Source: Bacteroidaceae bacterium
GTDB lineage: Bacteria; Bacteroidota; Bacteroidia; Bacteroidales; Barnesiellaceae_A
Assembly: GCA_017561285.1 (NCBI GenBank)
Contig: JAFZDG010000293.1
Location: 1 to 9,307 of the forward strand
DNA length: 9,307 nucleotides
Direction: 5' to 3'
The position numbers were made by a program, and so were the translations under genes. The notes under the pieces were generated by a model. It ran no database searches. It worked only from the letters and a program-made list of their open reading frames with translations, and was not told the origin of the DNA. The first letter of the stretch is position 1. Every line of letters starts with the position of its first letter. Positions 1 through 6,363 of this stretch are shown one piece after another.

Positions 1-443
1 ACGACGAGGTCCATGAAGACCTTCATGCCGCGCTTGTGGGCTTCGTCTATCACTTGTTGAAAACCCACCCCTTCCGACTCGTAGCGATGATCTACTTTCG
101 AGAAGTCGTGCGCATGATAACCATGGTAGTCATAGCCCGAAGCATTCTCTACCACAGGAGTTATCCACACCGCTGTAAAGCCAAGAGCCTTGATATAATC
201 GAGTTTCTCGATAAGACCTTTAAAGTCGCCACGCCAAGCCGGATCGCCCTCGTTACGATCTTGGTTATCCCAGCATTGTGTATTGTTCGAAGGATCACCA
301 TCATAGAAACGAGTGGTCATAACAAAATAGATTGTTTCATCGCGAAAATCATCACGATTTCCGACAAAAGTTGCCGATGCAACAGATGGTAATGCAACAA
401 ACCCCATTAACACGCCCATCAAAATGCGTACAATTGTTTTCAT
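1..443 (-). CDS. Secreted alpha-amylase, GH13 family (N-terminal part, cut by window edge)
   Basis: This is the first 147 codons plus two bases of a leftward gene; the rest lies outside the window. The ATG at 443-441 begins a signal peptide (MKTIVRILMGVLMGFVALPS, then VASA), with likely cleavage near residue 24, so the enzyme is exported. The mature start has the GH13 layout. 'TIYFVMTTRFYDGDPSNN' (about residues 37-54) matches the first strand and the calcium-site loop seen in alpha-amylases and cyclodextrin glucanotransferases. 'LGFTAVWITPVVEN' (88-100) is the second barrel strand. 'YDYHGYHAHDFSKVDHRY' (104-121) is the usual substrate/calcium loop. 'GMKVFMDLV' (139-147) is the start of conserved region I, normally completed as DxVxNH. 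The family hydrolyses alpha-1,4-glucans such as starch or glycogen. The catalytic Asp, Glu and Asp lie beyond the edge, so activity and subfamily cannot be judged. No sus-type transporter genes are visible on this side. Confidence 0.9.
   Translation of the reverse strand, partial: MKTIVRILMGVLMGFVALPSVASATFVGNRDDFRDETIYFVMTTRFYDGDPSNNTQCWDNQDRNEGDPAWRGDFKGLIEKLDYIKALGFTAVWITPVVENASGYDYHGYHAHDFSKVDHRYESEGVGFQQVIDEAHKRGMKVFMDLV
370..383. repeat. Inverted repeat GTTGC-N4-GCAAC inside the amylase signal-peptide codons
   Basis: The plus strand reads GTTGCCGATGCAAC: perfect 5-bp arms with a 4-bp centre. It resembles the intergenic inverted repeat about 187 bp away (arms GTTGC/GCAAC, 3-bp centre). 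The ATGCAAC heptamer also recurs nearby at 392-398 and 543-549, and inverted at 557-563. The site lies in codons for Val-Ala-Ser-Ala-Thr, so coding constraint could produce part of it. It may be an auxiliary operator. Confidence 0.3.
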
Positions 444-502
444 ATGGTATAATGATTTTTTTCAACTGTTTTTACACTATCGCAAAGTAACACAAAAAAG
501 TT

Positions 503-535
503 TAAAGATAACGAGATATGTGCCGTAAAAACCAA
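503..535 (-). promoter_or_regulatory. Possible Bacteroides-type promoter of the amylase gene
   Basis: Read on the minus strand, TTGG (535-532) is followed after 21 bp by TATCTTTA (510-503). The Bacteroides consensus is TTTG, 19-21 bp, TAnnTTTG, so each box has one mismatch and the spacing fits. Transcription would start near 497-500, leaving a leader of about 55 nt before the ATG at 443. This is a weak match in AT-rich DNA where chance matches are common. Confidence 0.3.
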
Positions 536-554
536 TGAATTTATGCAACCGCCA

Positions 555-571
555 TTGTTGCATCGCAACAA
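555..571. promoter_or_regulatory. 17-bp perfect inverted repeat in the divergent spacer, candidate operator
   Basis: TTGTTGC-ATC-GCAACAA has perfect 7-bp arms around a 3-bp centre. A second, overlapping inverted repeat, ATGCAAC-N7-GTTGCAT, spans 543-563. The element lies about 20 bp upstream of the possible amylase -33 box and about 90 bp upstream of the likely manC -7 box, so a bound regulator could affect either divergent gene. Its form suits a homodimeric helix-turn-helix repressor or activator. No regulator gene is in the window, so the partner is unknown. Confidence 0.4.
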
Positions 572-661
572 CATAATTTTTTACACTCAACCTATAATTG
601 TATAGATTGGTAAAATGGAATAAAAAAGGTATAATATTATTCATCTTGGCAAAAAAATTAG

Positions 662-669
662 TATCTTAG
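662..669 (+). promoter_or_regulatory. manC: Probable -7 element of the manC promoter
   Basis: TATCTTAG followed by CAGACC matches the Bacteroides -7 box TAnnTTTG at all but one specified position, and lies 32 bp before the manC ATG. That would give a short leader of about 25-30 nt. A TTGG lies upstream at 646-649, but only 12 bp from the box rather than about 20, so I do not claim a proper -33 element. Confidence 0.4.
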
Positions 670-701
670 CAGACCTTAAAGAAAAACACAACCATTGTAT
701 T

Positions 702-1781
702 ATGGAAAACCGCTATTGTATCATTATGGGAGGGGGCGTAGGCAGCCGTTTTTGGCCTTTCAGCCGCACATCGTGCCCCAAACAATTTCTCGATTTTTTT
801 GGAATGGGGCGTACGTTGTTGCAAATGACCTACGACCGCATATCTCGCATCATACCTACCGAAAATATTTTTATTGTCACCAATCAAGAATATGCTCAAC
901 TCACCTACCAACAACTACCCGAGGTAGCACACGATCATATCTTGCTTGAGTCACAACGCCGCAATACGGCTCCTTGCATTGCATGGGCTTCATACCATAT
1001 ACGCAAGCTCAATCCCCAAGCCGTTATGTTAGTAGCACCTTGCGACCACATCATCTTCCGCGAGGAGGTGTTTGCTCGCACAATAGAACGAGGATTTGAG
1101 TTTGTAAAAGACAATAATCGCCTACTCACCATAGGCATACCCCCTAAACGCCCCGAAACAGGCTATGGATACATACAAGTGAGCGAGCCATGCCAAGAGG
1201 GTATATGCCACGTAAAGACGTTTGTAGAGAAACCGGACTACGAGATGGCTCGGGTATTGGTAGATAGCGGCGAATTCTTTTGGAACTCAGGTATGTTCTT
1301 ATGGAACTTACCCACCATCATCGAGGCATTGGAAAAATACCTACCCGATATAGCCAATCTCTTTGAAAACGCATCGGAAAGTATGCTCACACCTCAAGAA
1401 AAAGAGGTGGTAGATAAGGTTTACGAGCGATGCTTGGCCATTTCGATAGACTTTGGTGTAATGGAACACGCCTCAAATACTTGTGTAATATGCGCCGACT
1501 TGGGTTGGAGCGACTTGGGTACATGGAGCGGCTTGTACGAAATATCGCCCAAAACCGATAAAGGCAATGTTACGCAACGCTGCAAAACATTGATGTATGA
1601 CAGCAACAATAATATTGTGGCTGTTGGCGGTGGTGAAAAACTGGTTGTTATTGATAGCCTCAATGACTACCTCATCGCCGAAACGGACAATGTATTGCTG
1701 ATATGCCCTCGTGAGAACGAGAAGCGCATACGCCAATTTGTCAATGATGCACAAGTAAAATTTGACGGTAAGTTCAACTAA
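702..1781 (+). CDS. manC: Mannose-1-phosphate guanylyltransferase (GDP-mannose synthesis)
   Basis: Cytoplasmic enzyme joining GTP and mannose 1-phosphate to give GDP-mannose, the donor for mannose and the precursor of GDP-fucose and related sugars in surface glycans. The 359-residue protein has the nucleotidyltransferase signature at residues 10-29 (GGGVGSRFWPFSR followed by TSCPKQF), the FVEKP active-site motif at 174-178, NSGMFLW at 195-201, and DLGWSDLGTW at 266-275. Its length equals the guanylyltransferase domain plus a short beta-helix region. It lacks the C-terminal phosphomannose isomerase (cupin) domain of two-domain ManC/AlgA proteins, so isomerase activity must come from another gene. 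The ATG at 702 puts the nucleotide loop close to the N-terminus, as usual; no clear Shine-Dalgarno is seen. It is transcribed alone, divergently from the amylase, and ends 4 bp before the stop codon of the convergent flippase gene, with which it may share a glycan pathway. Confidence 0.95.
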   Translation: MENRYCIIMGGGVGSRFWPFSRTSCPKQFLDFFGMGRTLLQMTYDRISRIIPTENIFIVTNQEYAQLTYQQLPEVAHDHILLESQRRNTAPCIAWASYHIRKLNPQAVMLVAPCDHIIFREEVFARTIERGFEFVKDNNRLLTIGIPPKRPETGYGYIQVSEPCQEGICHVKTFVEKPDYEMARVLVDSGEFFWNSGMFLWNLPTIIEALEKYLPDIANLFENASESMLTPQEKEVVDKVYERCLAISIDFGVMEHASNTCVICADLGWSDLGTWSGLYEISPKTDKGNVTQRCKTLMYDSNNNIVAVGGGEKLVVIDSLNDYLIAETDNVLLICPRENEKRIRQFVNDAQVKFDGKFN

Positions 1782-1785
1782 CCAA

Positions 1786-3237
1786 TCACACGCTATCTTC
1801 TTTGCCTTGCCACTTGCGATAGATGAGTATGGCACATATTGCTATTGTAGCTACAGCTACACCCCAAGCTACCGGACGCAAATAGACATAAGATATGAGC
1901 GTTACTAAAGCTATCGTGGTGGTTGCTGCTGTAGCCATCCATGCTTTGCGACCGGGCTCTATGTTATAGTGGCGCTTACACACTATATAGATAATAATGA
2001 GATAAAGTATAAATCCTACTGCATAAGAAGCTCCTACACCGGCCAATCCCCAATAACGATATCCTATCATATTGAGTGCCAGTGTAATGGTATCAGACAG
2101 TAATTCGGTAACAAAATAGAGACGGCCACTGCCCTTAGCCAATAGGACGAAACCTATAGACCACGAAATTGCCTTGAACGAAATACCTTGTATAGCCAGT
2201 AGAAGATAGCCATTCACAGCATAGAAATCGGCCGTATAGAGCAAGCGTACCATAATCGGATGTAATACGATAAAGGCCGCTATAACGGGTGCCAGCATCA
2301 ACTGCATCATCTCTACTTGCTTGCCTACATAGTGCGATAGACGAGTATTGTCTTGGGCAACACTCGACAAACGCGGATAATACTCCATAGCCATAGCCGT
2401 AAAGATAAGACCTACATATTTGTTCATCAACGTAAATCCGGCCTGATAATAACCGACAGCTGCCTCACCACTCTGTGCATTGAGATAGGTTGCAAATATG
2501 TATGAAAAGAGGGTGGTTATAAACGAACTTATCGTCATAAAAACGCCCAAAGTAACCATTTCGCGTCCCTGTCGGGCTGTCTGTTGTAGGCTTATATCGG
2601 ACTTCTCAATCGTACGATCTTTGTATATCCATGTCACCACCATTGTAGCCGTAGCATAGAGAATGAGCGAAGGGACTATACCATCGATACCCATAAAATA
2701 ATATAGAGGCAACGACACCAATAAGGCAGCAACCGAGCCATACACCGAGCATCGGGCAAGACGTTTGAGTTGCTTGGTACCTTGTAAAATAGCTTGTTCG
2801 CCCGATGTGAGCGCATTCAGCAACAAAGTAAACGATAGCCACACAAAGCCCCAGATGTGTTCATTGTCGCCAAAGGTGTATCGGCTCAACAACGGTGCAA
2901 GGGTAATGAGCACTACTGCTCCCAACAATCCGACAAACCACGACCACCGGCGCACGATGGTAACAATACGCGACAACTCCCGATGGTTGTCATGATTGCC
3001 TGCTTCCGAAATTTCGCGTACCGAACTGCTGCGAATACCCAATCCGGTAAGGGCTGTAATCGTTTCGATTGCACTATTATATAACCCTATGACACCAATA
3101 CCCACACTACCCAACAACACAGCTACCACTTTGGTGCGAATAACCGAGCAAAGAATGCTCACAACTTGCACACCGCCAAAGAGTGCTGCGGCCTTGGTAA
3201 TAAGGCGATATAAGTTATTGTCGGCTGGGTGGCTCAT
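1786..3237 (-). CDS. Wzx-like polysaccharide / O-antigen flippase (MOP superfamily)
   Basis: Integral inner-membrane protein of 483 residues, almost entirely hydrophobic helices (about 12 to 14 predicted by eye), of the MOP superfamily that moves undecaprenyl-linked oligosaccharides from the cytoplasmic to the periplasmic face. The first helix (about 13-34) and the following LLGSVGIGVIGLYNS segment (41-55), then the GLGIRSSSVREIS loop (65-77), resemble WzxE-type O-antigen translocases. Positively charged loops (such as around 86-97) and the lysine-rich C-terminal tail (KWQGKEDSV) suit cytoplasmic faces. Its ATG overlaps the acyltransferase stop in an ATGA motif, so translation is probably coupled. 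It is the last gene of the dut operon. No glycosyltransferases, polymerase or ligase adjoin it, so the transported glycan is unknown. The family-level call is firm and the substrate is not. Its TGA lies 4 bp from the convergent manC stop, and I see no terminator between them. Confidence 0.87.
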   Translation of the reverse strand: MSHPADNNLYRLITKAAALFGGVQVVSILCSVIRTKVVAVLLGSVGIGVIGLYNSAIETITALTGLGIRSSSVREISEAGNHDNHRELSRIVTIVRRWSWFVGLLGAVVLITLAPLLSRYTFGDNEHIWGFVWLSFTLLLNALTSGEQAILQGTKQLKRLARCSVYGSVAALLVSLPLYYFMGIDGIVPSLILYATATMVVTWIYKDRTIEKSDISLQQTARQGREMVTLGVFMTISSFITTLFSYIFATYLNAQSGEAAVGYYQAGFTLMNKYVGLIFTAMAMEYYPRLSSVAQDNTRLSHYVGKQVEMMQLMLAPVIAAFIVLHPIMVRLLYTADFYAVNGYLLLAIQGISFKAISWSIGFVLLAKGSGRLYFVTELLSDTITLALNMIGYRYWGLAGVGASYAVGFILYLIIIYIVCKRHYNIEPGRKAWMATAATTTIALVTLISYVYLRPVAWGVAVATIAICAILIYRKWQGKEDSV

Positions 3238-4178
3238 AGGTCTATGCGGTATGTTTCATAAATAACTCCTCGCGCACCAAAGCCCTCTTTTTGCGAGAGC
3301 AATCCGGTGTTGAGATACGCTCCTCCCTTCTCGGTAGAGATTCCAAAGTCGAAATATCGGCACGACTTATATTCGCCCTCAATAAGATGAGCAAAGAGCA
3401 TATCCAAAGCACCACACTCCTTGCCTTGTGGCGATGCACTTATATATTGCACATGAGCTACTCGCCCTGTGTTGTACACGACACATCCAGCTACCACTTC
3501 ATCGTTATACATAGCTGTATGCAGTTGTATGTGATAAGGAAAACGACTGTGTAAAAGCGTAATTTCATCGAGCGAATGTACCGGTGCGACTTGATGTTTT
3601 TGACGTAAGTTTTCTTCCAAAATAGGCCAAAACGATGCAAAATCGGTACTACGAACAACCGACACACCGGCCCGCTGTGCCTTTTTAACTCCGCGGCGGC
3701 GCAACTCGGCATATCGCAAGGGAGCAGAGAGATCGATAGTAGATGAAAGATTACAAGCTATACGGGTAGCATGTAGGCGATATAGTGCATACATCTCGCC
3801 GTCACATAGATAGGAGTGATAAATATGCGGCACAGGTTTGTAATACCAACAAGTAATACCCTCCTTTTTGAAATACTGTACAACAACCTCAAATATATCG
3901 AGCAATTGAACCGATGTCAATTCAGATGCGACAACAAAACCGCCATAAGTAAGCCCCCCATGCGATGTTACCTCGCCATCTCGTATCGATGCCGGCAACA
4001 GAGCCACCGGTTTGTTCTTGCTATACACCATCAACGAAAAATCGACAAACCGATGAGCGTGATACTCCATATAATCGCGCTTAAACAAGAATGTACCATT
4101 GACCGAAGTTTCTACCAAAGCATCCCATGCAGATTGCTGTTGAGAAGTGTATCGTTTTATTTCGTAAACCGGTGCCAT
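3234..4178 (-). CDS. FemAB/GNAT-fold acyltransferase-like protein
   Basis: A 314-residue protein with the look of the Acetyltransf_6 (FemAB-like, BioF2-like) group of GNAT-fold enzymes. The N-terminal motif 'VNGTFLFKRDYMEYH' (26-40) is typical of Bacteroidota members. It is followed by 'SHGGLTYGGFV' (72-82). The second half carries 'AHVQYISASP' (241-250), the helix 'GALDMLFAHLI' (256-266) and the C-terminal 'YFDFGISTE..GAYLNTGL...KEGFGARG' block (275-304) that forms the family's acyl-acceptor core. Relatives transfer amino acids from tRNA to peptidoglycan precursors or acyl groups to sugars; the donor and acceptor here are unknown. I chose the ATG at 4178 because MAPVYEIKRYTS fits the usual family start and leaves a 23-bp gap after the EnvC stop. 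The upstream ATG at 4217 would add 13 unconserved residues and overlap EnvC by 16 bp. The gene is tied to the following flippase by an ATGA overlap, suggesting work on the same lipid-linked glycan or precursor. Confidence 0.8.
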   Translation of the reverse strand: MAPVYEIKRYTSQQQSAWDALVETSVNGTFLFKRDYMEYHAHRFVDFSLMVYSKNKPVALLPASIRDGEVTSHGGLTYGGFVVASELTSVQLLDIFEVVVQYFKKEGITCWYYKPVPHIYHSYLCDGEMYALYRLHATRIACNLSSTIDLSAPLRYAELRRRGVKKAQRAGVSVVRSTDFASFWPILEENLRQKHQVAPVHSLDEITLLHSRFPYHIQLHTAMYNDEVVAGCVVYNTGRVAHVQYISASPQGKECGALDMLFAHLIEGEYKSCRYFDFGISTEKGGAYLNTGLLSQKEGFGARGVIYETYRIDL

Positions 4179-4201
4179 AGCGTTGTGTGATTTGTCAGTT
4201 A

Positions 4202-5539
4202 TTACATATCGAGCCAATGCTCTGGGTTGAGTTTCTCCATCTCTTTGCGTATTTGGAAGGAAAGTCGTGTACGATTGTTATCTTTGGGATCGCTGTATAT
4301 CACACCCAAATCTTGTCTTATCTTCACTTTGTCGCCGGCTTTTACATACACCTCTATCAGTCCTGTATATACTGTATAATAGTTACCATGACGTATCATA
4401 ACAGCCTTTTCGGCACCACCAAACGAAAATACGCGAGCGATCTCTCCATCAAATATAGCACGAGCTTTGGTACCGGGCGTAGTCTCTATATCTATACCCA
4501 AATTATTCTTATCGAGGTACTTAAACTCAGGGTGCTTCTGTAATCCAAAGTGTCCTACAATACGATATTGTCCTTGTATGGGGAAAGGTAGCTTGCCTTT
4601 GTTTTTCTCAAAACTACCCGAAAGCTCTCTATCGGCTCGAGTCATCTGATATTGTCCACCATCCGACTTGTCTTTTGTTTTTTTCTTGTCGGTCTCTTTT
4701 TTCTTATCCGTTTTGGCTACATCGTCCCCTTGCGATGCACCCTTTTCGGCCGCCAATCGTGCTGCCTCAGCTTCAGCCTCGGCACGCGCGCGTTCGGCTG
4801 CTTTACGAGCCTCCTCGGCTATAATATCATCTATCTGCTTATTGAGTTTATTGATGCGAGCACGTTGCTTATCGGCCTCCTTTCGCAACGATTTTTCGTT
4901 TTTTCGCAATTGAGAGACAAACTCGTTTTTCTCGCGTTTCTTGGCCTTTAGTTGATTGGCTTCGTGCGTGCGCAATTCTATCACCCCTTTACGCTCGGCA
5001 ATGACAGAGTCGAGCAAAACTTGTTGTACCGACAACTCCTCTTGCTTGGCAACAATTGCTCCGGCTTGTTTTTTACGCCAGGTGGTAAACTCCTTGAGGT
5101 AGCGTATTCGGCGCAACGATTGTTGAAAAGATTCGGCCGAAAAGACAAATAGAAATTGATCGTATTGATTACCCCTGCGCCCCATATTGCGTATGGCATT
5201 GGCATACGATTGCTGTTTGCCTTCGAGCTCTTTTTTGAGCAAGGCTATAGAGTCTTGCATCGCGCGTTGGCGACGATTGAGACGCGAAACCTCATCGTTG
5301 AGTCGCTTTATAAATTTATCCTGGTCTTTAATCTCGGCATTGAGCAGCTCCATCTCCTTTATCATGCTATTGGCACTCTTCAAGGTCTTTTGCAACTCTC
5401 TATTGGTCTTACGCAATTCGCTCTCGGCAAGTTCTTTGTCATGTCGTAGCGTCTCTACATTCTGTGCTATAGCCACCCCACCCGCCAAGAAGAGGAACAA
5501 AGCAAGCAATATAGTGTATATGTTGTGCAATTTTATCAT
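4202..5539 (-). CDS. envC: EnvC-like murein hydrolase activator, degenerate LytM (M23) domain
   Basis: A 445-residue exported protein. Residues 1-25 form a signal peptide ending AGGVAIA-Q. Residues about 28-250 are a long heptad-rich coiled coil. An Ala/Glu-rich helix and a Lys/Asp/Thr-rich linker follow (about 240-300). The LytM/peptidase M23 domain fills about 315-445 (GQYRIVGHFGLQKHPEFKY onward). The zinc site is broken: the HxxxD motif reads N346-LGI-D350, the HxH motif reads R425-L-S427, and the usual His after VY is Gly393. This is the pattern of EnvC-type factors, which do not cut peptidoglycan themselves but activate N-acetylmuramoyl-L-alanine amidases at the division septum. The protein would act in the periplasm, with the coiled coil contacting the divisome (FtsEX in E. 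coli). Its ATG overlaps the DUF4292 stop in an ATGA motif. Automatic annotation as an active metallopeptidase would be misleading. Confidence 0.9.
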   Translation of the reverse strand: MIKLHNIYTILLALFLFLAGGVAIAQNVETLRHDKELAESELRKTNRELQKTLKSANSMIKEMELLNAEIKDQDKFIKRLNDEVSRLNRRQRAMQDSIALLKKELEGKQQSYANAIRNMGRRGNQYDQFLFVFSAESFQQSLRRIRYLKEFTTWRKKQAGAIVAKQEELSVQQVLLDSVIAERKGVIELRTHEANQLKAKKREKNEFVSQLRKNEKSLRKEADKQRARINKLNKQIDDIIAEEARKAAERARAEAEAEAARLAAEKGASQGDDVAKTDKKKETDKKKTKDKSDGGQYQMTRADRELSGSFEKNKGKLPFPIQGQYRIVGHFGLQKHPEFKYLDKNNLGIDIETTPGTKARAIFDGEIARVFSFGGAEKAVMIRHGNYYTVYTGLIEVYVKAGDKVKIRQDLGVIYSDPKDNNRTRLSFQIRKEMEKLNPEHWLDM

Positions 5540-6363
5540 TTGAGTAGCGACTTGAATAGTTCGGAGAAAGATGTCTTTTTATAACCACTCGATGGCAATT
5601 GTGTTACAGTGGTAGGCGTATCGAACGATGCCGAATAGTAGGTTATATGAGCTGTATAACTTGCATCGTTGCTCTGCAATGTAGCCTTGATAACCGATGG
5701 CAAGATGTGTTGCGCAACATCGGTATGGTCTTGATACGTACAACTTACTTGCATCTTTCCCCCCTCTTGCCAACCGGCTGTTTCGGTAAGTAAGAGATTG
5801 TCAAAGGCAAACAAATATGACGCTACACCGGGTTGTTTTTGAGGAATCATAATCCAATTTTGCTGCGCATTCTCTATTTTGAAGCGATTATAGTCTTGCG
5901 CCGTAATGTCCTCTTTGCCCAATACAAAAGGTCGGCCCAATATAATGCTCTGAATATTGCCAATAGTGGGCATTATGGGTAACAGCGTAGATAAACTGCT
6001 AAGCGATGTTGCCATATAGTGTTTGTTGACCTTATCATACAGGAAAGCACTATCGGTGGTGATAATGGCACGAGCAACCTCAATACCCAAGAACGGGCGT
6101 AAAGAGATTTGCACAGCCTCATTATGTTTCATTCGCAACTCGAAAGAGGAACTTAAACCACCCAGCGACACATTTCCTTGTGCCACAAAGGTATCCCATA
6201 AACCGTAAGAGGCAAGCATCTCATTATACCTTATCTCCTCTTTGCTCTTGCTTATAACCGGTGTCTCGCCAACCTCTTGCACAATAGATTGTTTGCTCTT
6301 ACAACTCGACACAAGTACAAGTAGCAGAAAGATATTTAATACAAATAGGATTGTTCTTTTCAT
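5536..6363 (-). CDS. DUF4292-family outer-membrane-type lipoprotein
   Basis: A 275-residue lipoprotein: hydrophobic signal (residues 4-18), lipobox VSSC with the acylated Cys at 21. The residues after Cys are KSKQS rather than an acidic tract. The acidic tracts used for surface export in Bacteroidota are missing, so it probably faces the periplasm. I recognise it as DUF4292: 'YGLWDTFVAQGNVSLGGLSSSFELRMKHNEAVQISLRPFLGIEVARAIITTDSAFLYDKVNKHY' is spread over about 53-116. Alternating beta strands followed by a short helix and more strands suggest a half-barrel like LolA/LolB. This fold reading is my inference from the strand pattern and not established here. It starts on an ATGA overlap with the TPR gene and ends on another with envC, so the three proteins are probably made in fixed proportion and may form one envelope complex. 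No catalytic motif is visible. Confidence 0.85.
   Translation of the reverse strand: MKRTILFVLNIFLLLVLVSSCKSKQSIVQEVGETPVISKSKEEIRYNEMLASYGLWDTFVAQGNVSLGGLSSSFELRMKHNEAVQISLRPFLGIEVARAIITTDSAFLYDKVNKHYMATSLSSLSTLLPIMPTIGNIQSIILGRPFVLGKEDITAQDYNRFKIENAQQNWIMIPQKQPGVASYLFAFDNLLLTETAGWQEGGKMQVSCTYQDHTDVAQHILPSVIKATLQSNDASYTAHITYYSASFDTPTTVTQLPSSGYKKTSFSELFKSLLK

Noticed and set aside
36..392. Plus-strand open frame of 118 codons at the left edge
   Set aside because: The opposite strand encodes an unmistakable signal peptide and GH13 alpha-amylase motifs across the same bases.
646..669. TTGG (646-649) plus TATCTTAG (662-669) as a complete manC promoter
   Set aside because: The spacing is 12 bp instead of 19-21, so only the -7 element is kept.
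4179..4217. Longer acyltransferase starting at the ATG at 4217
   Set aside because: The extra 13 residues are not family-like and the start would overlap the envC end by 16 bp; the ATG at 4178 gives a normal N-terminus.
4660..4720. T-rich low-complexity stretch that looks like a repeat or terminator
   Set aside because: It encodes the Lys/Asp/Thr-rich linker of the EnvC-like protein on the minus strand, and there is no stem before it.
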